From contig NZ_CDBL01000018.1 of the NCBI RefSeq assembly GCF_000820005.1, positions 1 through 64,000 of the forward strand: a DNA stretch of 64,000 bases. Direction: 5' to 3'. Shown one piece after another: positions 9,472 through 19,458 of the stretch. The DNA is from Aeromonas piscicola. Its GTDB lineage: Bacteria; Pseudomonadota; Gammaproteobacteria; Enterobacterales; Aeromonadaceae. A model generated the notes under the pieces. The model had not been told where the DNA came from, did not search any database, and saw nothing but the letters and a program-made list of their open reading frames with translations. Made by a program: the position numbers and the translations under genes. The first letter of the stretch is position 1; the number at the start of each line of letters is the position of its first letter.

Positions 9472-10329
9472 ATGCTGGGGATCTGGTTGAGTGTGGCGCA
9501 GGTGGTGATCAGCGGTTACCAGCCTATTGCAGAGCAAACCTGGGTGCAGTTGAACCCGGAATATTACCCGCTGCACCGCTCCCCGCCGGCCATGTTCGTG
9601 GCCTGGCGGGGTAATCAGTTTCCCCCCCTCGAACTCAAGCAGAAGAAGGGGCGTTGGCAGGTGCTGTTTCCGGCCCGGCTGGTGCCGCCCTTCGATCTGT
9701 TCGAAGGGGAGGCACAGCTCTCCAAGGCGTATCTGGCCAGGCTCAGGCGCATCGATGAGGCCGCCTATGGTCTGGCACCCGTTGCGCCCGTCACGTCGCC
9801 GCATTACGGCGAGCAGGAGGTGGCCGGTCTGGGGGTACCTTTCATGGCCGAATTCACTCCGCCGGTGATGCCGGGTCAGCCGCGCGCCACCAGCCTGGAC
9901 AGCGAACGGCTGGCGGTGAGCCTGGTTCTGAATACGGCCTGGCGAGCGCCGGATACCCTGCTGGCCCGTGTTGCTAATGGTGAGACGCCACCGACGATGA
10001 ACGCATCCCCCGGCGGTGAGACGCTGACGCTCACAGCGCCGGCGGCCGGCAATGGCAAGCGGGTCTGTCATCAGGTGGCATCCGGGGAGACACTGTGGCG
10101 CATCGCCGCCACCCTGGCCCAGAATGGCACTGTCACTGGGGCGGCGGGAGACACTTACAGCTATCTGCTGGCCATCGTCGATGACAATCGCCCGCTGATG
10201 GGCAACAGCATCCGGGTCAAGGCGGGGGATACCCTCTACTGTCCGGCGCCCCAGACGCTGGCACGCTTCGATGCCCTGAGTGCGGCAGAGCGGCAGCAGC
10301 GGTTTGCCCGGCTGGAGCAGGGGCGTTAA
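9472..10329 (+). CDS. Hypothetical protein with C-terminal LysM-like repeats
   Basis: 285 residues. The first ~130 are unfamiliar: Pro/Trp-rich, beginning MLGIWLSVAQVVISGYQPIA, a weak hydrophobic start that is not a clean signal peptide. From about residue 200 the segment CHQVASGETLWRIAATLAQN followed later by NSIRVKAGDTLYCP resembles a LysM carbohydrate-binding module, with a GETLWRIA core and a closing V-x-x-GDTLY strand. Such modules usually bind peptidoglycan, but export is uncertain here. The ATG at 9472 is preceded by GGGAGG at 9460-9465. It follows hrpA by about 100 bp and may be read from the same transcript. No specific function can be given. Confidence 0.6.
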   Translation: MLGIWLSVAQVVISGYQPIAEQTWVQLNPEYYPLHRSPPAMFVAWRGNQFPPLELKQKKGRWQVLFPARLVPPFDLFEGEAQLSKAYLARLRRIDEAAYGLAPVAPVTSPHYGEQEVAGLGVPFMAEFTPPVMPGQPRATSLDSERLAVSLVLNTAWRAPDTLLARVANGETPPTMNASPGGETLTLTAPAAGNGKRVCHQVASGETLWRIAATLAQNGTVTGAAGDTYSYLLAIVDDNRPLMGNSIRVKAGDTLYCPAPQTLARFDALSAAERQQRFARLEQGR

Positions 10330-10335
10330 GGTCTC

Positions 10336-10364
10336 TTGTCACTGTACTGGGCCCGTGCTAGTAT
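10336..10364 (+). promoter_or_regulatory. Sigma-70 promoter of rplY
   Basis: TTGTCA at 10336-10341, a 17-nt spacer and TAGTAT at 10359-10364, followed by a GC-rich discriminator (GCGCCC) of the kind seen at growth-rate-controlled ribosomal promoters. The start point would be near 10371. Confidence 0.75.
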
Positions 10365-10381
10365 GCGCCCTCGTTTTGCGA

Positions 10382-10407
10382 GGTGCTGACCGGTCGCAGT
10401 CAGCACC
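10382..10407 (+). promoter_or_regulatory. rplY leader hairpin
   Basis: A perfect 9-bp stem GGTGCTGAC/GTCAGCACC with an 8-nt loop in the ~65-nt leader, ending 28 nt before the start codon. No strong Shine-Dalgarno sequence precedes the ATG. E. coli rplY is known to be autogenously regulated through its structured leader; by analogy this hairpin could be the L25 target. Confidence 0.6.
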
Positions 10408-10435
10408 ATAAATTCATCTATATGAGATAACCACT

Positions 10436-10723
10436 ATGTCTTTCGTATTCCAAGCTGAAGTCCGTTCTGACCTGGGGAAAGGTGCGAGCCGCCGCCTGCG
10501 TCACGCTGACCAAGTTCCTGCCATCATCTACGGTGCAGGTAAAGAAGCCCAGTCGATCACTGTTGACCACAAGAAATTCATCATTGCCCAAGAGAAGCCG
10601 GAATTCTACGAATCCGTGCTGACCCTGGTCATCAACGGTGAAGAAGTCAGCGTTAAAGTGAAGGCTATCCAGCGTCACCCGGTTAAGCCGAAGCTGGTTC
10701 ACCTGGACTTCGTTCGCGTTTAA
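10436..10723 (+). CDS. rplY: 50S ribosomal protein L25
   Basis: 95 residues, like the short single-domain L25 of E. coli (94). Conserved features are the [20 protein letters not shown] start, the AIIYGAGKE loop and the terminal [17 protein letters not shown]25 binds loop E of 5S rRNA in the large-subunit central protuberance. The gene has its own promoter, leader hairpin and terminator, so it is a single-gene unit. Confidence 0.98.
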   Translation: MSFVFQAEVRSDLGKGASRRLRHADQVPAIIYGAGKEAQSITVDHKKFIIAQEKPEFYESVLTLVINGEEVSVKVKAIQRHPVKPKLVHLDFVRV

Positions 10724-10742
10724 TCGCGAGCCATCCAGTTGA

Positions 10743-10770
10743 AAAAAGCCACTCTCAGGAGTGGCTTTTT
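10743..10770 (+). terminator. rplY terminator
   Basis: Stem AGCCACTC/GAGTGGCT with TCAG loop, A-tract before and TTTTT after; it can act on both strands. Confidence 0.9.
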
Positions 10771-10806
10771 GCTGTCTGGCGTTTGATGCCACGGGCAGCA
10801 AGCCAT

Positions 10807-10836
10807 GAAAAAGAGGGCAACCCCAGGGTCGCCCTC
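10807..10836 (-). terminator. Terminator of the leftward selD-mnmH-ycbL genes
   Basis: On the minus strand GAGGGC pairs with GCCCTC, with an inner ACCC/GGGT pairing, and is followed by TTTTTC. It lies 26 nt past the ycbL stop. Confidence 0.8.
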
Positions 10837-10861
10837 TCTGCGTTGAGGCGCTCTTTGCCTG

Positions 10862-11506
10862 TTACCAGATGGGCTGGGTCAGGTAAGGGTTGCTTGCCTT
10901 CTCGCGACCGAAGGTGGAGCTGGGGCCGTGGCCAGGAATGAAGACAATCTCGTCGCCCAGCGGCAGCAGGGTCTCGGTGATCGACTTGATAAGCGTCCCG
11001 TGATCGCCGCGCGGGAAGTCGGTGCGGCCGATGCTGCCGGCAAAGAGCACGTCGCCAACCCAGGCGAGTTTTTCGGCCTGGCTCAGCAGCACGATATGGC
11101 CAGGGGTGTGGCCGGGGCAGAAATGGACCTCCAGCTCGCACTGGCCAAGTTGCACCTTGTCGCCCTGCGCCAGCCACTGGTCGGGGGCGAAGGCGGGGGT
11201 ATGGGCGAAGCCGAACATCTGGCTCTGTTGGGGCAGCATGTCGAGCCAGAAGGCGTCTTCCTTGTGGGGGCCGGTAATGGTCACGCCGGTTTTTTCCCGC
11301 AGCTCGGCCGCTGCGCCCACGTGATCCAGATGACCGTGGGTCAGCAGGATATGGGTCAGGGTCAGCCCGCGCTTGGCGATGGCGGCCAGCAGTTTGTCCG
11401 CTTCACCACCCGGGTCGATCAGCGCCGCCTGATGGGTCTCGTCACACCAGATGAGGGAGCAGTTCTGGGCGAACTGGGTGACCGGGATCACCTCGAATTT
11501 CAACAT
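10862..11506 (-). CDS. ycbL: Metallo-beta-lactamase-fold hydrolase, YcbL type (glyoxalase II-like)
   Basis: 214 residues, colinear with E. coli YcbL (215). The zinc-binding THGHLDH motif is at ~57-63. The metal-ligand histidine in CPGHTPGH, the aspartate in WVGDVLFAG and the terminal histidine in FIPGHGP follow. YcbL-like enzymes are related to hydroxyacylglutathione hydrolase and show type II glyoxalase activity in Salmonella. The ATG at 11506 has GAGGA about 7 nt upstream; longer frames upstream run into mnmH. The stop of mnmH is 28 bp upstream, so co-transcription with selD-mnmH is likely. Confidence 0.93.
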   Translation of the reverse strand: MLKFEVIPVTQFAQNCSLIWCDETHQAALIDPGGEADKLLAAIAKRGLTLTHILLTHGHLDHVGAAAELREKTGVTITGPHKEDAFWLDMLPQQSQMFGFAHTPAFAPDQWLAQGDKVQLGQCELEVHFCPGHTPGHIVLLSQAEKLAWVGDVLFAGSIGRTDFPRGDHGTLIKSITETLLPLGDEIVFIPGHGPSSTFGREKASNPYLTQPIW

Positions 11507-11534
11507 GTGGGGTCCTCTTGTAAAGGCGATGGGG

Positions 11535-12650
11535 TCAGCCCTGTTGCGCTCTGGCGTGCTGCTCGGCGAAGTAGTCGAGACAGGCCTGCTTGTCACCCCG
11601 GAACACGATGCGTTCCTGCTTGTTGCCAAGCTGATAGAGATACATGGGGTCGTAGTAGCGCGTCAGCAGCAAAGTGATCCAGGCTAGATGCGGCTCGGTC
11701 GCGCCACTGCTGGCCTGCTCGACGAGGGCTGTCTGCATCAGCGCATCCAGCTCGCGGTGAGCCTGATCCCCGAGGCGGCGCTTGAGGCGGGCCAGCGCAT
11801 CGGTGAGATAGGCGGCAAACAGCGGCCAACCGGCTTCATTGCCATACATGGCCTGATAGCGCAGCCAGAGATCGTGCACGTAGTCCTCGCGGATCTGCTC
11901 GGCGCGATCGCACTGCGGCACATCCACCACCACCAGCGGTGCCTGACTCATGGCATCATGGAGGGAGATCGGCAGGCAGCAGCGGCCGATAAGCCGGCTC
12001 TCGTCTTCCACCACGAAGGCCTGTTCACCCCGATGGCGGCGCTTGAGCAACTCGATGGCCATGTTGTTTTCAAAGTTGATGTTGCTGGGCTGGCCGCCGG
12101 GCAGCTGGCCAAACGATGAGCCTCTGTGGCGGGCGTGCCCTTCCAGATCGAGTGCCTGGGCAACATGGCCCAGCATATGGGTCTTGCCGGAGCCGGTCAT
12201 GCCGGTCAGCACAGTCCAGTGGCACTCGGCAGAGGCCTTGTCCTGAGTGTCGATCAAAAAGCGGCGCAGCTCCTTGTAGCCACCGGCGACCCGGGGGCGG
12301 GTGATCCCGGCATCAGCCAGCCACTGTTGAACGGTTTGCGAGCGCAGGCCGCCGCGAAAGCAGTAGAGCAGAGCATCGGGCTGCTGGCGCAGCTGCGCCA
12401 GCCAGCCTTCGAGGCGCTCGGCCCTTACCGCTCCCCCCACCAGCTTGTGACCAAGCTCAATGGCGGCGGCCTGACCCTGCTTCTTGAAGCAGGTCCCCAC
12501 CTGGGCGCGTTCATCGTCTGTCATCAAGGGCAGATTGGTCGAGCAGGGGAAGGCCCCCTCCTTGAACTCGATGGGGGCGCGCACATCAATCAAGGGCACA
12601 TCGCCTAAAAATATCTGGGCGTAGTCGGTGGCCAGTGGCAATTCACTCAT
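11535..12650 (-). CDS. mnmH: tRNA 2-selenouridine synthase
   Basis: 371 residues with the two expected parts. An N-terminal rhodanese domain has its catalytic cysteine in YCFRGGLRS (Cys97). A C-terminal P-loop domain has Walker A GMTGSGKT at ~150-157. MnmH (SelU, YbbB) replaces sulfur with selenium at 2-thiouridine in the wobble position of Lys, Glu and Gln tRNAs, probably through a geranylated intermediate. It takes selenophosphate from SelD, whose gene overlaps it by 4 nt (ATGA), so the two should be translationally coupled. Confidence 0.96.
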   Translation of the reverse strand: MSELPLATDYAQIFLGDVPLIDVRAPIEFKEGAFPCSTNLPLMTDDERAQVGTCFKKQGQAAAIELGHKLVGGAVRAERLEGWLAQLRQQPDALLYCFRGGLRSQTVQQWLADAGITRPRVAGGYKELRRFLIDTQDKASAECHWTVLTGMTGSGKTHMLGHVAQALDLEGHARHRGSSFGQLPGGQPSNINFENNMAIELLKRRHRGEQAFVVEDESRLIGRCCLPISLHDAMSQAPLVVVDVPQCDRAEQIREDYVHDLWLRYQAMYGNEAGWPLFAAYLTDALARLKRRLGDQAHRELDALMQTALVEQASSGATEPHLAWITLLLTRYYDPMYLYQLGNKQERIVFRGDKQACLDYFAEQHARAQQG

Positions 12651-13684
12651 TGGACAATCTCGATAAAGCGGGTGCCCTCGAGGGGCTTTATCTGGCCGAC
12701 GGGCGAGAGCTCGAGGCCCGCTTCCCGCGCGATGGCGAGCAGCTCGGCTTCGCTCTCTTTACCCACGGCGACCAGCAGGCCGCCGCTGGTCTGCGGATCA
12801 CACATGATGTTGCGGGTGCGATCATCCATGGCATCCAGCTTGTGGCCGTAGGAGTCGTGGTTGCGCAGGGTACCGCCCGGTACGCAGCCCTCAGAGAGGT
12901 AGTAATCCACCTCGTCCAGCAGCGGCAGTGCCTTGAAGTCGAGGGTAGCGCGCACCCCTGAGCCTTCGCACATCTCCAGCAGATGGCCCGCCAGACCAAA
13001 TCCGGTCACGTCCGTCATGGCGTGTACGCCCGGCAGTTCGGCAAAACGCTGGCCAATCTTGTTGAGGGTGCACATGGCGTTGGGGGCCAGCTGTTCGTGT
13101 TCGGGCTTGAGCTTGCCCTTCTTCTGGGCAGTGGTGAGTATGCCGATGCCAAGGGGCTTGGTCAGATAGAGGATGTCGCCCACCTGGGCGGTGTCATTCT
13201 GCTTGATGGCATCGAGCGGCACTATGCCGGTCACCGCGAGGCCGAAGATGGGCTCGGGGGCGTCGATGCTGTGGCCGCCAGCCAAAGATATGCCCGCTTC
13301 ATGGCACACCTGGCGGCCGCCGTCGATCACCTGCTGCGCAATCTCGGGAGCGAGCGTGTTGATGGGCCAGCCGAGGATGGCGATGGCGACGATGGGCTTG
13401 CCGCCCATGGCGTAGATGTCGCTGATGGCGTTGGTGGCGGCGATGCGGCCAAAGGTAAAGGGATCGTCGACGATGGGCATGAAGAAGTCGGTGGTGGAGA
13501 CGATACCCTGACCGTTGCCGATATCGACCACGGCCGCGTCATCCTTGCTGCTGTTGCCCACCACCAACGTCGGGTCGTCAAAGCCCGGGATCTGGCTCTT
13601 GAGAATGGTGTCGAGCACCTTGGGAGAAATTTTGCAGCCGCAGCCAGCGCCGTGGCTGTATTGGGTCAGACGAATGGAAGACAT
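12647..13684 (-). CDS. selD: Selenide, water dikinase (selenophosphate synthetase)
   Basis: 345 residues, the normal length. The active-site region near the N-terminus reads [10 protein letters not shown], with Cys15 and Cys17. It is the cysteine form, not a selenocysteine form, so no in-frame UGA is involved. Further landmarks are [22 protein letters not shown], the AMGGKP loop and the DPQTSGGLL motif. The enzyme makes selenophosphate from selenide and ATP. The direct consumer here is MnmH, encoded by the overlapping downstream gene. The ATG follows AAGGGG with a small hairpin GGCTC-TGTG-GAGCC at 13703-13716 just upstream. Confidence 0.97.
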   Translation of the reverse strand: MSSIRLTQYSHGAGCGCKISPKVLDTILKSQIPGFDDPTLVVGNSSKDDAAVVDIGNGQGIVSTTDFFMPIVDDPFTFGRIAATNAISDIYAMGGKPIVAIAILGWPINTLAPEIAQQVIDGGRQVCHEAGISLAGGHSIDAPEPIFGLAVTGIVPLDAIKQNDTAQVGDILYLTKPLGIGILTTAQKKGKLKPEHEQLAPNAMCTLNKIGQRFAELPGVHAMTDVTGFGLAGHLLEMCEGSGVRATLDFKALPLLDEVDYYLSEGCVPGGTLRNHDSYGHKLDAMDDRTRNIMCDPQTSGGLLVAVGKESEAELLAIAREAGLELSPVGQIKPLEGTRFIEIVQ

Positions 13685-14083
13685 ACTTACCCCTTATGCA
13701 GAGGCTCTGTGGAGCCGTCTTGGTCAATGGGCGGTCATCCGCCGCCTTGTAGACAGGCAGACAAGATACCGCAAAAAATGGGTGGCCTCGGTGCCAACGG
13801 GGGCAGCGATTTCAGGCAGCCATGGGAAGGCCACCAAGCCGGACGGGGAGGAGGGGCGACATGGTGCGCCAGAGCAGCCCCGCCAAGGGCCACAGGACGG
13901 GCCATTATGCCACAAATGCCCTCTCTGGTTCGAACTGGAATTCACACAAAGCGCAGGGGATTGGCGGGAAAAATGAGAGAGGGGACAGCCTTCGCCATGC
14001 GCTGGCCGTGAGACATATCCCCCTGTGTTGTCCCGATGAGGCCGAGCCTGTCTCACTTCGGGGCCATGTTTGGGCGGCGGACC
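13685..14083. other. Gene-free interval upstream of selD
   Basis: About 400 bp between the 3' end of the acyltransferase remnant and selD, both leftward. It holds the small selD leader hairpin at 13703-13716 and a GGCGG-TCAT-CCGCC hairpin near 13725-13745. I see no clear coding region, terminator or promoter match. Confidence 0.5.
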
Positions 14084-15275
14084 TTACCCGGCTTGCTCCA
14101 TCACCGGCAGGCGAGCCTTGCCCCAGCGGCGCAGGCGCCGTTGCAGTGGTCGTTCCAGCAGGTTGTAACTTAAAGAAGATAGCCCGATCAGCACAGCCAT
14201 CGTCAGTAAGGTGGCCACTACCCCCAGCAGCGGGTTGGTCTGGCCATACCACCAGTCGGTGAGCCCCGGCGCCAGATAGTGGGCAAGCTCACAACCTGTG
14301 AGCAGCACCAGCGCATGGAGCAGGTAGATGGAGTAGGAGAGATCCCCCAGCCAGTTGGTGAAGCGGTTGTCCAGCAGGCGCAGCAGCGGGCTCTGGCGCT
14401 CTCCTTGCGCGGCTGAAATCCAGATTAGCAGCACGTAGGAGCCGATCAGCAGCAGAGTCAGCTGCGGCGTCATGGTGAACTGCATCATCGCGAAGGGCAG
14501 CACAAAGGCAACCAGCAGCGGCAGATCATGTTTCATCATGGGCAAGGGGTGCGCGGCCTTGACCCTGGGCAGCAGCCAGAGGCCGAGTACGAATTCACTC
14601 ACCCCGCGACCCACCGCCAGCGCGCCGCTGGTGACATCCAGGGTGCCGCGACTGTGCAGGATAAAGGCCAGCACCGTCAGCGCCAACAGGGGGGAGGGGG
14701 GCGAGATGGCTCCAGCGACTGCGGGTCACCGCGAGCGGAATGAGCAGCGGGAACAGCAGGTAGCTTATCCACTCCACGCTGAGCGACCAGGCTGCGAAGT
14801 TCCAGGTCAATCCGTGATCGGTCACCACCTGCAGCAGCAGGAAGGCGCTTGGCAGGGCCTCGGCCGGGGTGAAGGGTGAGCCGAAGGGCGGCATCCCTTC
14901 CCACTCCCACATCTTGAACAGGGGACCAGCATAGAAGCCTAACCCGTGGCGGGCCTTGTAAAGCTCCCAGCCAACCAGCAGCACCAGTGTCACGAAATAG
15001 AGGGGGTAGACGCGGGTCATCCGCAGCCAGAGGAAGCGGCCATAGCCCAGGGTGCGGGGCGTGCGGCTGAAGGCCTCACCGTAGACGTGGGCCAGCACCA
15101 GGCCGCTCAAAATAAAGAAGAGATCGACCCAGAGGTAGCCGTTCTCGATGAGTTGGGTGTGGCCGGCGATTGACTCCATCCACTGGGGAAAGAGCAGCAA
15201 GCGGGCATGGAACAGCACCACCATCAGGGCAGCTATGCCCCGCAGCGGCGTCAACAGCGGCAATGATTGATTCAT
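14084..15275 (-). pseudogene. Acyltransferase family 3 membrane protein, interrupted by a frameshift
   Basis: Two overlapping frames together make one acyltransferase-3 protein (the family of OafA-like sugar or peptidoglycan O-acyltransferases). The first part starts at 15275 (MNQSLPLLTPLRGIAALMVV) and carries the family's early histidine in VVLFHARLLLF, then NGYLWVDLFFILSGLVL. The second supplies the C-terminal membrane helices down to SYNLLERPLQRRL. The break is in the run CCCCCCTCCCCCC (minus strand) near 14688-14701. Total length is one base more than a multiple of three; removing one C joins the halves into ~396 residues, a normal family length. AAGGGA precedes the start by 7 nt. This could be a true inactivating or phase-variable slip, or an assembly error. 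Confidence 0.8.
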
Positions 15276-15540
15276 ATCGGGATCCCTTGCGATGTTCAGC
15301 TTGGCCTGACATCGATTTTGTTGTTGTGCTGGGGCATCAAGCCTGATGCTCCAGCAGCCTGGACTCATGCTGGCCACAGGCGGGATCACCCTATCTAAAA
15401 GAGAGTCATACGGGTGTGATTTTCGTCATAAATATGCGTTCCTTACGCAAAAACAGCCAGCTGTATGGGGGCAAGATCAGGGGCTGGCGTGGGGATCTAG
15501 ACTAGGGATGTCGTCCATCTGAGCGTAAGGAGCACGCCCG

Positions 15541-16185
15541 ATGAAACTCTATGCCCATCCCTTCTCATCCTACAGCCAGAAGGTGCTAATCGCCCTCTAC
15601 GAGAATGCCACTCCGTTCGACTATCAAAATCTTGAAGACCCGGCGGCCAACGCCGAGCTTGCCGCACTCTGGCCGCTCAAGCGCTTCCCTGTGCTGCTGG
15701 ATGACGGGCGCTGCATCCTCGAGAGCAGCACCATAGTCGCGCATCTGCAGGCGCACCATCCGGGCCCCATCAGCCTGATCCCGGCTGGTGATGCGGGTCT
15801 TGAGGTTCACATGCTGGATCGCGTCTTCGACAACTATGTCATGACGCCGATGCAAAAAGTGGTGCTGGATGCGCTGCGCCCGGTCGCTGAGCGCGACAGC
15901 TATGGCGTATTGGAGGCCCGCGAGCTGCTCGACCAGATCTACTCCTGGCTCGATCAGCGACTGGAAGGACGTCACTGGATTGCTGGTGCTGACTTCACTC
16001 TGGCCGATTGCGCAGCCGCCCCCTCGCTCTTCTATGCCGACTGGGCCCATGAGATACCGCACTCCCACGCCAGACTGAGGGCCTACCGTGCTCGCCTGCT
16101 GAGTCGGCCCTCGGTGGTGCGCGTGGTGGATGAGGCCAGGCCATTTCGGCACTACTTCCCGCTGGGGGCGCCGGCCCGTGACTGA
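15541..16185 (+). CDS. Glutathione S-transferase family protein
   Basis: 214 residues with an N-terminal thioredoxin-like half (MKLYAHPFSSYSQKVLIALY, with Ser9/Ser10 in the usual catalytic position, and the cis-Pro region KRFPVLLDDG followed by ILESSTI). A helical C-terminal half has the GADFTLADCAAAP motif of the fold. ILESSTI supplies the glutamate-serine pair that binds the glutathione gamma-glutamyl group. Members detoxify electrophiles or serve in aromatic and halocarbon metabolism; the substrate is unknown. A second GST-like gene at 19.8 kb is only distantly similar. It is a single gene with ~265 bp of upstream DNA shared with the divergent acyltransferase remnant. Confidence 0.88.
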   Translation: MKLYAHPFSSYSQKVLIALYENATPFDYQNLEDPAANAELAALWPLKRFPVLLDDGRCILESSTIVAHLQAHHPGPISLIPAGDAGLEVHMLDRVFDNYVMTPMQKVVLDALRPVAERDSYGVLEARELLDQIYSWLDQRLEGRHWIAGADFTLADCAAAPSLFYADWAHEIPHSHARLRAYRARLLSRPSVVRVVDEARPFRHYFPLGAPARD

Positions 16186-16636
16186 GCCGGGCGCTTGAGC
16201 CCGACGACAGGCCTGTTGCCGACCCAGAGATGATGTTGCAAGTCGAAATGGGGGAATGGCCGGGTTCCGAAGAGAGGGAAAAACTGATTTATGCAGAGGA
16301 ATGATTTCCGATGCATTTTGTGCCGATATTTCCCCGAGAAATTTCCAATGTTGGCGATTTTATTTTCACATTTTTGCATAAATAAAAGTTAGATCAGGTT
16401 CCCGTCGGTGGGCTGAGTGCCATTCCCTGGGTGGATGCTGTGGTTAAAAGACTGGAAACGCACGGTAGAGGGATGGCAGCGGCAAGCCGAGGAGAGGGAG
16501 TGAGCGGCGTTATATCTTTGGAGTACAGCGCAAAAAAGGCCCGCTAGCGATAGCGGGCCTTTTGATGACTGGCTTACCGGACCAAGCCCAGGTCTGGAAC
16601 CGGGGGCAAGGGGCGGCCAACTCTGGTCGGCGGCTC
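16186..16636. other. Gene-free interval
   Basis: 451 bp between two convergent genes. It includes an AT-rich patch near 16310-16390 and the terminator at 16535-16562. I found no supported coding region or RNA gene. Confidence 0.5.
16535..16562 (-). terminator. rlmI terminator
   Basis: 12-bp stem with GCGA loop (AAAGGCCCGCTA/TAGCGGGCCTTT); on the minus strand it ends in a T tract. It lies about 75 nt beyond the rlmI stop. Confidence 0.85.
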
Positions 16637-17827
16637 TTAGCGGGCGCGCACCACCAGACCCTTGAGGTAGAAGCCTTCCGGATAGGCGGTGCCAATGGGG
16701 TGATCGGAGGCTTGTGACAACAGCTCCAGGATCTGGGCATCGCGACCGGCGTCGAGCGCCGCATCGGCGACTATCTTCTGGAACAGGCTCTGCTCCATCA
16801 GGCCGGAGCAGGAGTAGGTCAGCAGTACGCCACCCGGCGCCAGCAGCTGGAACGCCAGCATGTTGATGTCTTTGTAGCCGCGGCAGGCACCCAGCAGCTG
16901 GGCCTTGCTCTCGGCAAACTTGGGCGGATCCAGCACGATAACGTCGAACTTCTCACCCTTCTCGCGGTATTCGCGCAGCAGCTTGAACACATCGTGACGG
17001 ATGAACTGGGTGTTGGAGATATCCAGCCCGTTCAGCTCGGCGTTCTGGCGGGCGATGTCCAGCGCAGTCTGGGAGAGATCCACGTTGACCACTTCCTTGG
17101 CGCCGCCCTTGAGGGCATAGATGCCAAAGCCACCGGTGTAGCTGAAGCAGTTGAGCACCCGCTTAGCCGAGGTGTACTTGGAGACAGCCTGACGGTTGTC
17201 GCGCTGATCCAGATAGAAGCCGGTCTTGTGGCCGTTGCGGATGTCCACCAGGATCTTGACACCGTTCTCTTCGATCACCACAGGCTCGGTCGGGGTCTCG
17301 CCATGGATGACGCCGGTACGCTCTTTCAGCCCTTCCTTCTTGCGCACTGCCACGTCGGAGCGTTCATAGATGCTGCACTCTGGGTAGAGGGTACGTAGCG
17401 CTTGCGTTATCAGATCGCGCTGGAACTCGGCACCGGCGGAGAGGATCTGGCACACCAGGAAATCGGCATAACGGTCTATGGTCAGACCCGGCAGGCCGTC
17501 GGATTCGGCGGCGCACAGGCGATAACCGGTGAGGCCCTGACGCTTGATCAGCGGATCGCGGGACTCCTGGGCATATTTGAGGCGACGCAGGAAGAAATCA
17601 AGATCGACTGTCTCCTCTTTATCGAAGGTCCAGACCCGGGCACGGATCTGGGAGCTGCCTGACCAGGCACCACGGGCGAGCCACCGGCCATCGTTGGCGT
17701 AGATCTCGACGGTATCGCCGTCAACGGGGTTGCCTTCAACCCGCTCAATCCCTTTGGAGAAGATCCAGGGGTGACGGCGCAGCAGGGATTTTTCGCGGCC
17801 TTTGACGAGATAGATGAAAACGCTCAT
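16637..17827 (-). CDS. rlmI: 23S rRNA (cytosine1962-C5)-methyltransferase
   Basis: 396 residues, the same as E. coli RlmI. It starts with a PUA domain ([16 protein letters not shown]). A SAM-dependent Rossmann domain has [13 protein letters not shown] as the cofactor loop, the catalytic-motif segment [10 protein letters not shown], and the second cysteine region LTYSCSGLM. RlmI methylates C1962 of 23S rRNA with both motifs involved in the cysteine chemistry. The ATG gives an N-terminus identical in position to E. coli ([14 protein letters not shown] against MSVRLVLAKGREKS). A terminator belonging to the upstream chemoreceptor separates the two, so rlmI has its own promoter. Confidence 0.96.
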   Translation of the reverse strand: MSVFIYLVKGREKSLLRRHPWIFSKGIERVEGNPVDGDTVEIYANDGRWLARGAWSGSSQIRARVWTFDKEETVDLDFFLRRLKYAQESRDPLIKRQGLTGYRLCAAESDGLPGLTIDRYADFLVCQILSAGAEFQRDLITQALRTLYPECSIYERSDVAVRKKEGLKERTGVIHGETPTEPVVIEENGVKILVDIRNGHKTGFYLDQRDNRQAVSKYTSAKRVLNCFSYTGGFGIYALKGGAKEVVNVDLSQTALDIARQNAELNGLDISNTQFIRHDVFKLLREYREKGEKFDVIVLDPPKFAESKAQLLGACRGYKDINMLAFQLLAPGGVLLTYSCSGLMEQSLFQKIVADAALDAGRDAQILELLSQASDHPIGTAYPEGFYLKGLVVRAR

Positions 17828-17849
17828 GGGTGTTTGCCGATGGTAAAAA

Positions 17850-17876
17850 GAAAAGGGGCCACATTCTATGTGGCCC
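17850..17876 (-). terminator. Chemoreceptor gene terminator
   Basis: Stem GGGCCACAT/ATGTGGCCC with a 3-nt loop. On the minus strand it is followed by CTTTTCTTTTT. It sits between the leftward chemoreceptor gene and rlmI. Confidence 0.85.
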
Positions 17877-17941
17877 GCTGGTAAAACTCAAACAACCTTG
17901 GCAAGAGAGCCCGGCTTGTCTGATCTGGCATCCGCTTCAGA

Positions 17942-19372
17942 TCAGATCTTGAGCCCCTTCAATGCCTGGGCCAGCTCGGTTGCCGTGCCTTTGAGACCGG
18001 CAGTGCCGGCCACAGAAGCGCTGGCGGATTCCTCTACCTGACCCGCTTCGTGGCGCACCTGGTCCAGGTTGCGGGTGATCTCCTCGGCGACCGAGCTCTG
18101 CTCCTCGCTGGAGGTGGCTATCTGGGTGCTCATCTCCAGCACGGCATCGCTGTGGTTGCTGAGCTTGTCGATGTCGAGCCCCACCTCGCTGATCAGCGCC
18201 TGGCTGCTGGCGGCGCGCCCGACTGTCTTCTCCATGATGTCATTGAGGGCTCCTGTGCCGGCCTGCAGCTCTTCGATCATCTGCTGGATCTCCACAGTGG
18301 CCTGCTGGGTGCGACTGGCGAGGGTGCGCACCTCATCCGCCACCACCGCAAAGCCGCGTCCCTGCTCACCCGCGCGGGCCGCCTCGATGGCGGCGTTGAG
18401 GGCCAGCAGATTGGTCTGCTGGGAGATGGCATTGATGACGTTGACCACCTCGTTGATGCGATTGGCGTTATGGGTCAGCCGCTCTACCGCGCCTGAGGCA
18501 TTGCCTATTTCGTCGGCCAGGGTGCGGATGGCGGCTATGGTGCGCGATACCCGGGCGGCGCCGTTGGCCGCCTCTTCGCTGGATTGGCGAGTCTGTTGCA
18601 GAGTGTCGTTGGCATTGCGCGCCACTTCCCGGATGGCGGCCGACATCTGCTCCATGGCGGCGGCCAGGGAGTCCATGTGCTGGCGCTGGGAGCGGGCCAT
18701 GGTTTCCCCTTCGCTGGCGTGGTCACGAAATTCGTCGGCGGCCATGGTCAGCGCCTCGGCAGACTCTTCCACCAGCTGCACTATCTTGTGCTGGCGGTCG
18801 GTGAATCTGTCTATGCTGCCCGCCAGGATGGAGAACTCGTCCCGCACCGGGAAGAAGTTGAGACGGAAGGTGAGGTCTCCGTCTGCCACGGTTTGCAGCG
18901 CCTTGTTGGTGGAGTAGAGGGCACCGGAGACAAAGGTCATCAGGTAGTGGGTGATGAGGGCCAGCAAGGCCGCCAGCACGGCAATGATGGTGAGGGTGGT
19001 GCCCTGGCCGTCCCACATGGAGTAGCGGCCGGCATCCAGGCTGCCGGTCACGAAACCGGTCTGGCCTGCGCTGGCACTGAAGCGGTAGTGGTCGCCCTGT
19101 TGGGTCAGGCCGGCACTGCCGGTCGGGCTCAGGGTGAGATCCGCAGGCAGAGTGAGGGTCGGTTGCTGGCTCACCAGCTGGGCGCTGGTCTCGACCCTCA
19201 GTTGCAACTGACTCAGCCGCATTTGTATTTGCTGACTATGGCTGTCAGCCAGCAGATACCAGGTGAGAAAGGCGATAAACAGCAGAGGGCACCAGAAGGT
19301 AATGAGAAATTTTTCACTGATCGTGAGATGAATGAGATAGCGGTCAACCCACCGGAATTTTACTTCTTTCAT
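17942..19372 (-). CDS. Methyl-accepting chemotaxis protein
   Basis: 476 residues. Two membrane helices (about 20-42 and 127-149) enclose a short periplasmic part of ~85 residues, too small for a full dCache and without a recognised ligand fold. A HAMP-like linker follows, then the long cytoplasmic coiled coil. The hairpin tip is intact: [20 protein letters not shown], then [15 protein letters not shown]. There is no C-terminal NWETF-type CheR/CheB tether. It should form arrays with CheW/CheA. The ligand is unknown; the small sensor suggests it may sense through the membrane helices or a partner protein. It is divergent from the acylphosphatase gene with 86 bp between them. Confidence 0.95.
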   Translation of the reverse strand: MKEVKFRWVDRYLIHLTISEKFLITFWCPLLFIAFLTWYLLADSHSQQIQMRLSQLQLRVETSAQLVSQQPTLTLPADLTLSPTGSAGLTQQGDHYRFSASAGQTGFVTGSLDAGRYSMWDGQGTTLTIIAVLAALLALITHYLMTFVSGALYSTNKALQTVADGDLTFRLNFFPVRDEFSILAGSIDRFTDRQHKIVQLVEESAEALTMAADEFRDHASEGETMARSQRQHMDSLAAAMEQMSAAIREVARNANDTLQQTRQSSEEAANGAARVSRTIAAIRTLADEIGNASGAVERLTHNANRINEVVNVINAISQQTNLLALNAAIEAARAGEQGRGFAVVADEVRTLASRTQQATVEIQQMIEELQAGTGALNDIMEKTVGRAASSQALISEVGLDIDKLSNHSDAVLEMSTQIATSSEEQSSVAEEITRNLDQVRHEAGQVEESASASVAGTAGLKGTATELAQALKGLKI

Positions 19373-19458
19373 AATGGTATTGCGTCCTGCAAGGGGGAAG
19401 AGAGTGTCGCGCTCATTATCGCCTTGGAGAGAAATTTCTTAAGGGAAAGGTGTGAGAA

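Noticed and set aside
13703..13716. Hairpin before selD considered as a SECIS-like element
   Set aside because: SelD here is the cysteine form with no in-frame UGA, and a bacterial SECIS lies within the coding region after the UGA.
16152..16379. 75-codon minus-strand frame after the first GST gene
   Set aside because: Overlaps the GST 3' end, no ribosome-binding site and no recognisable domain.
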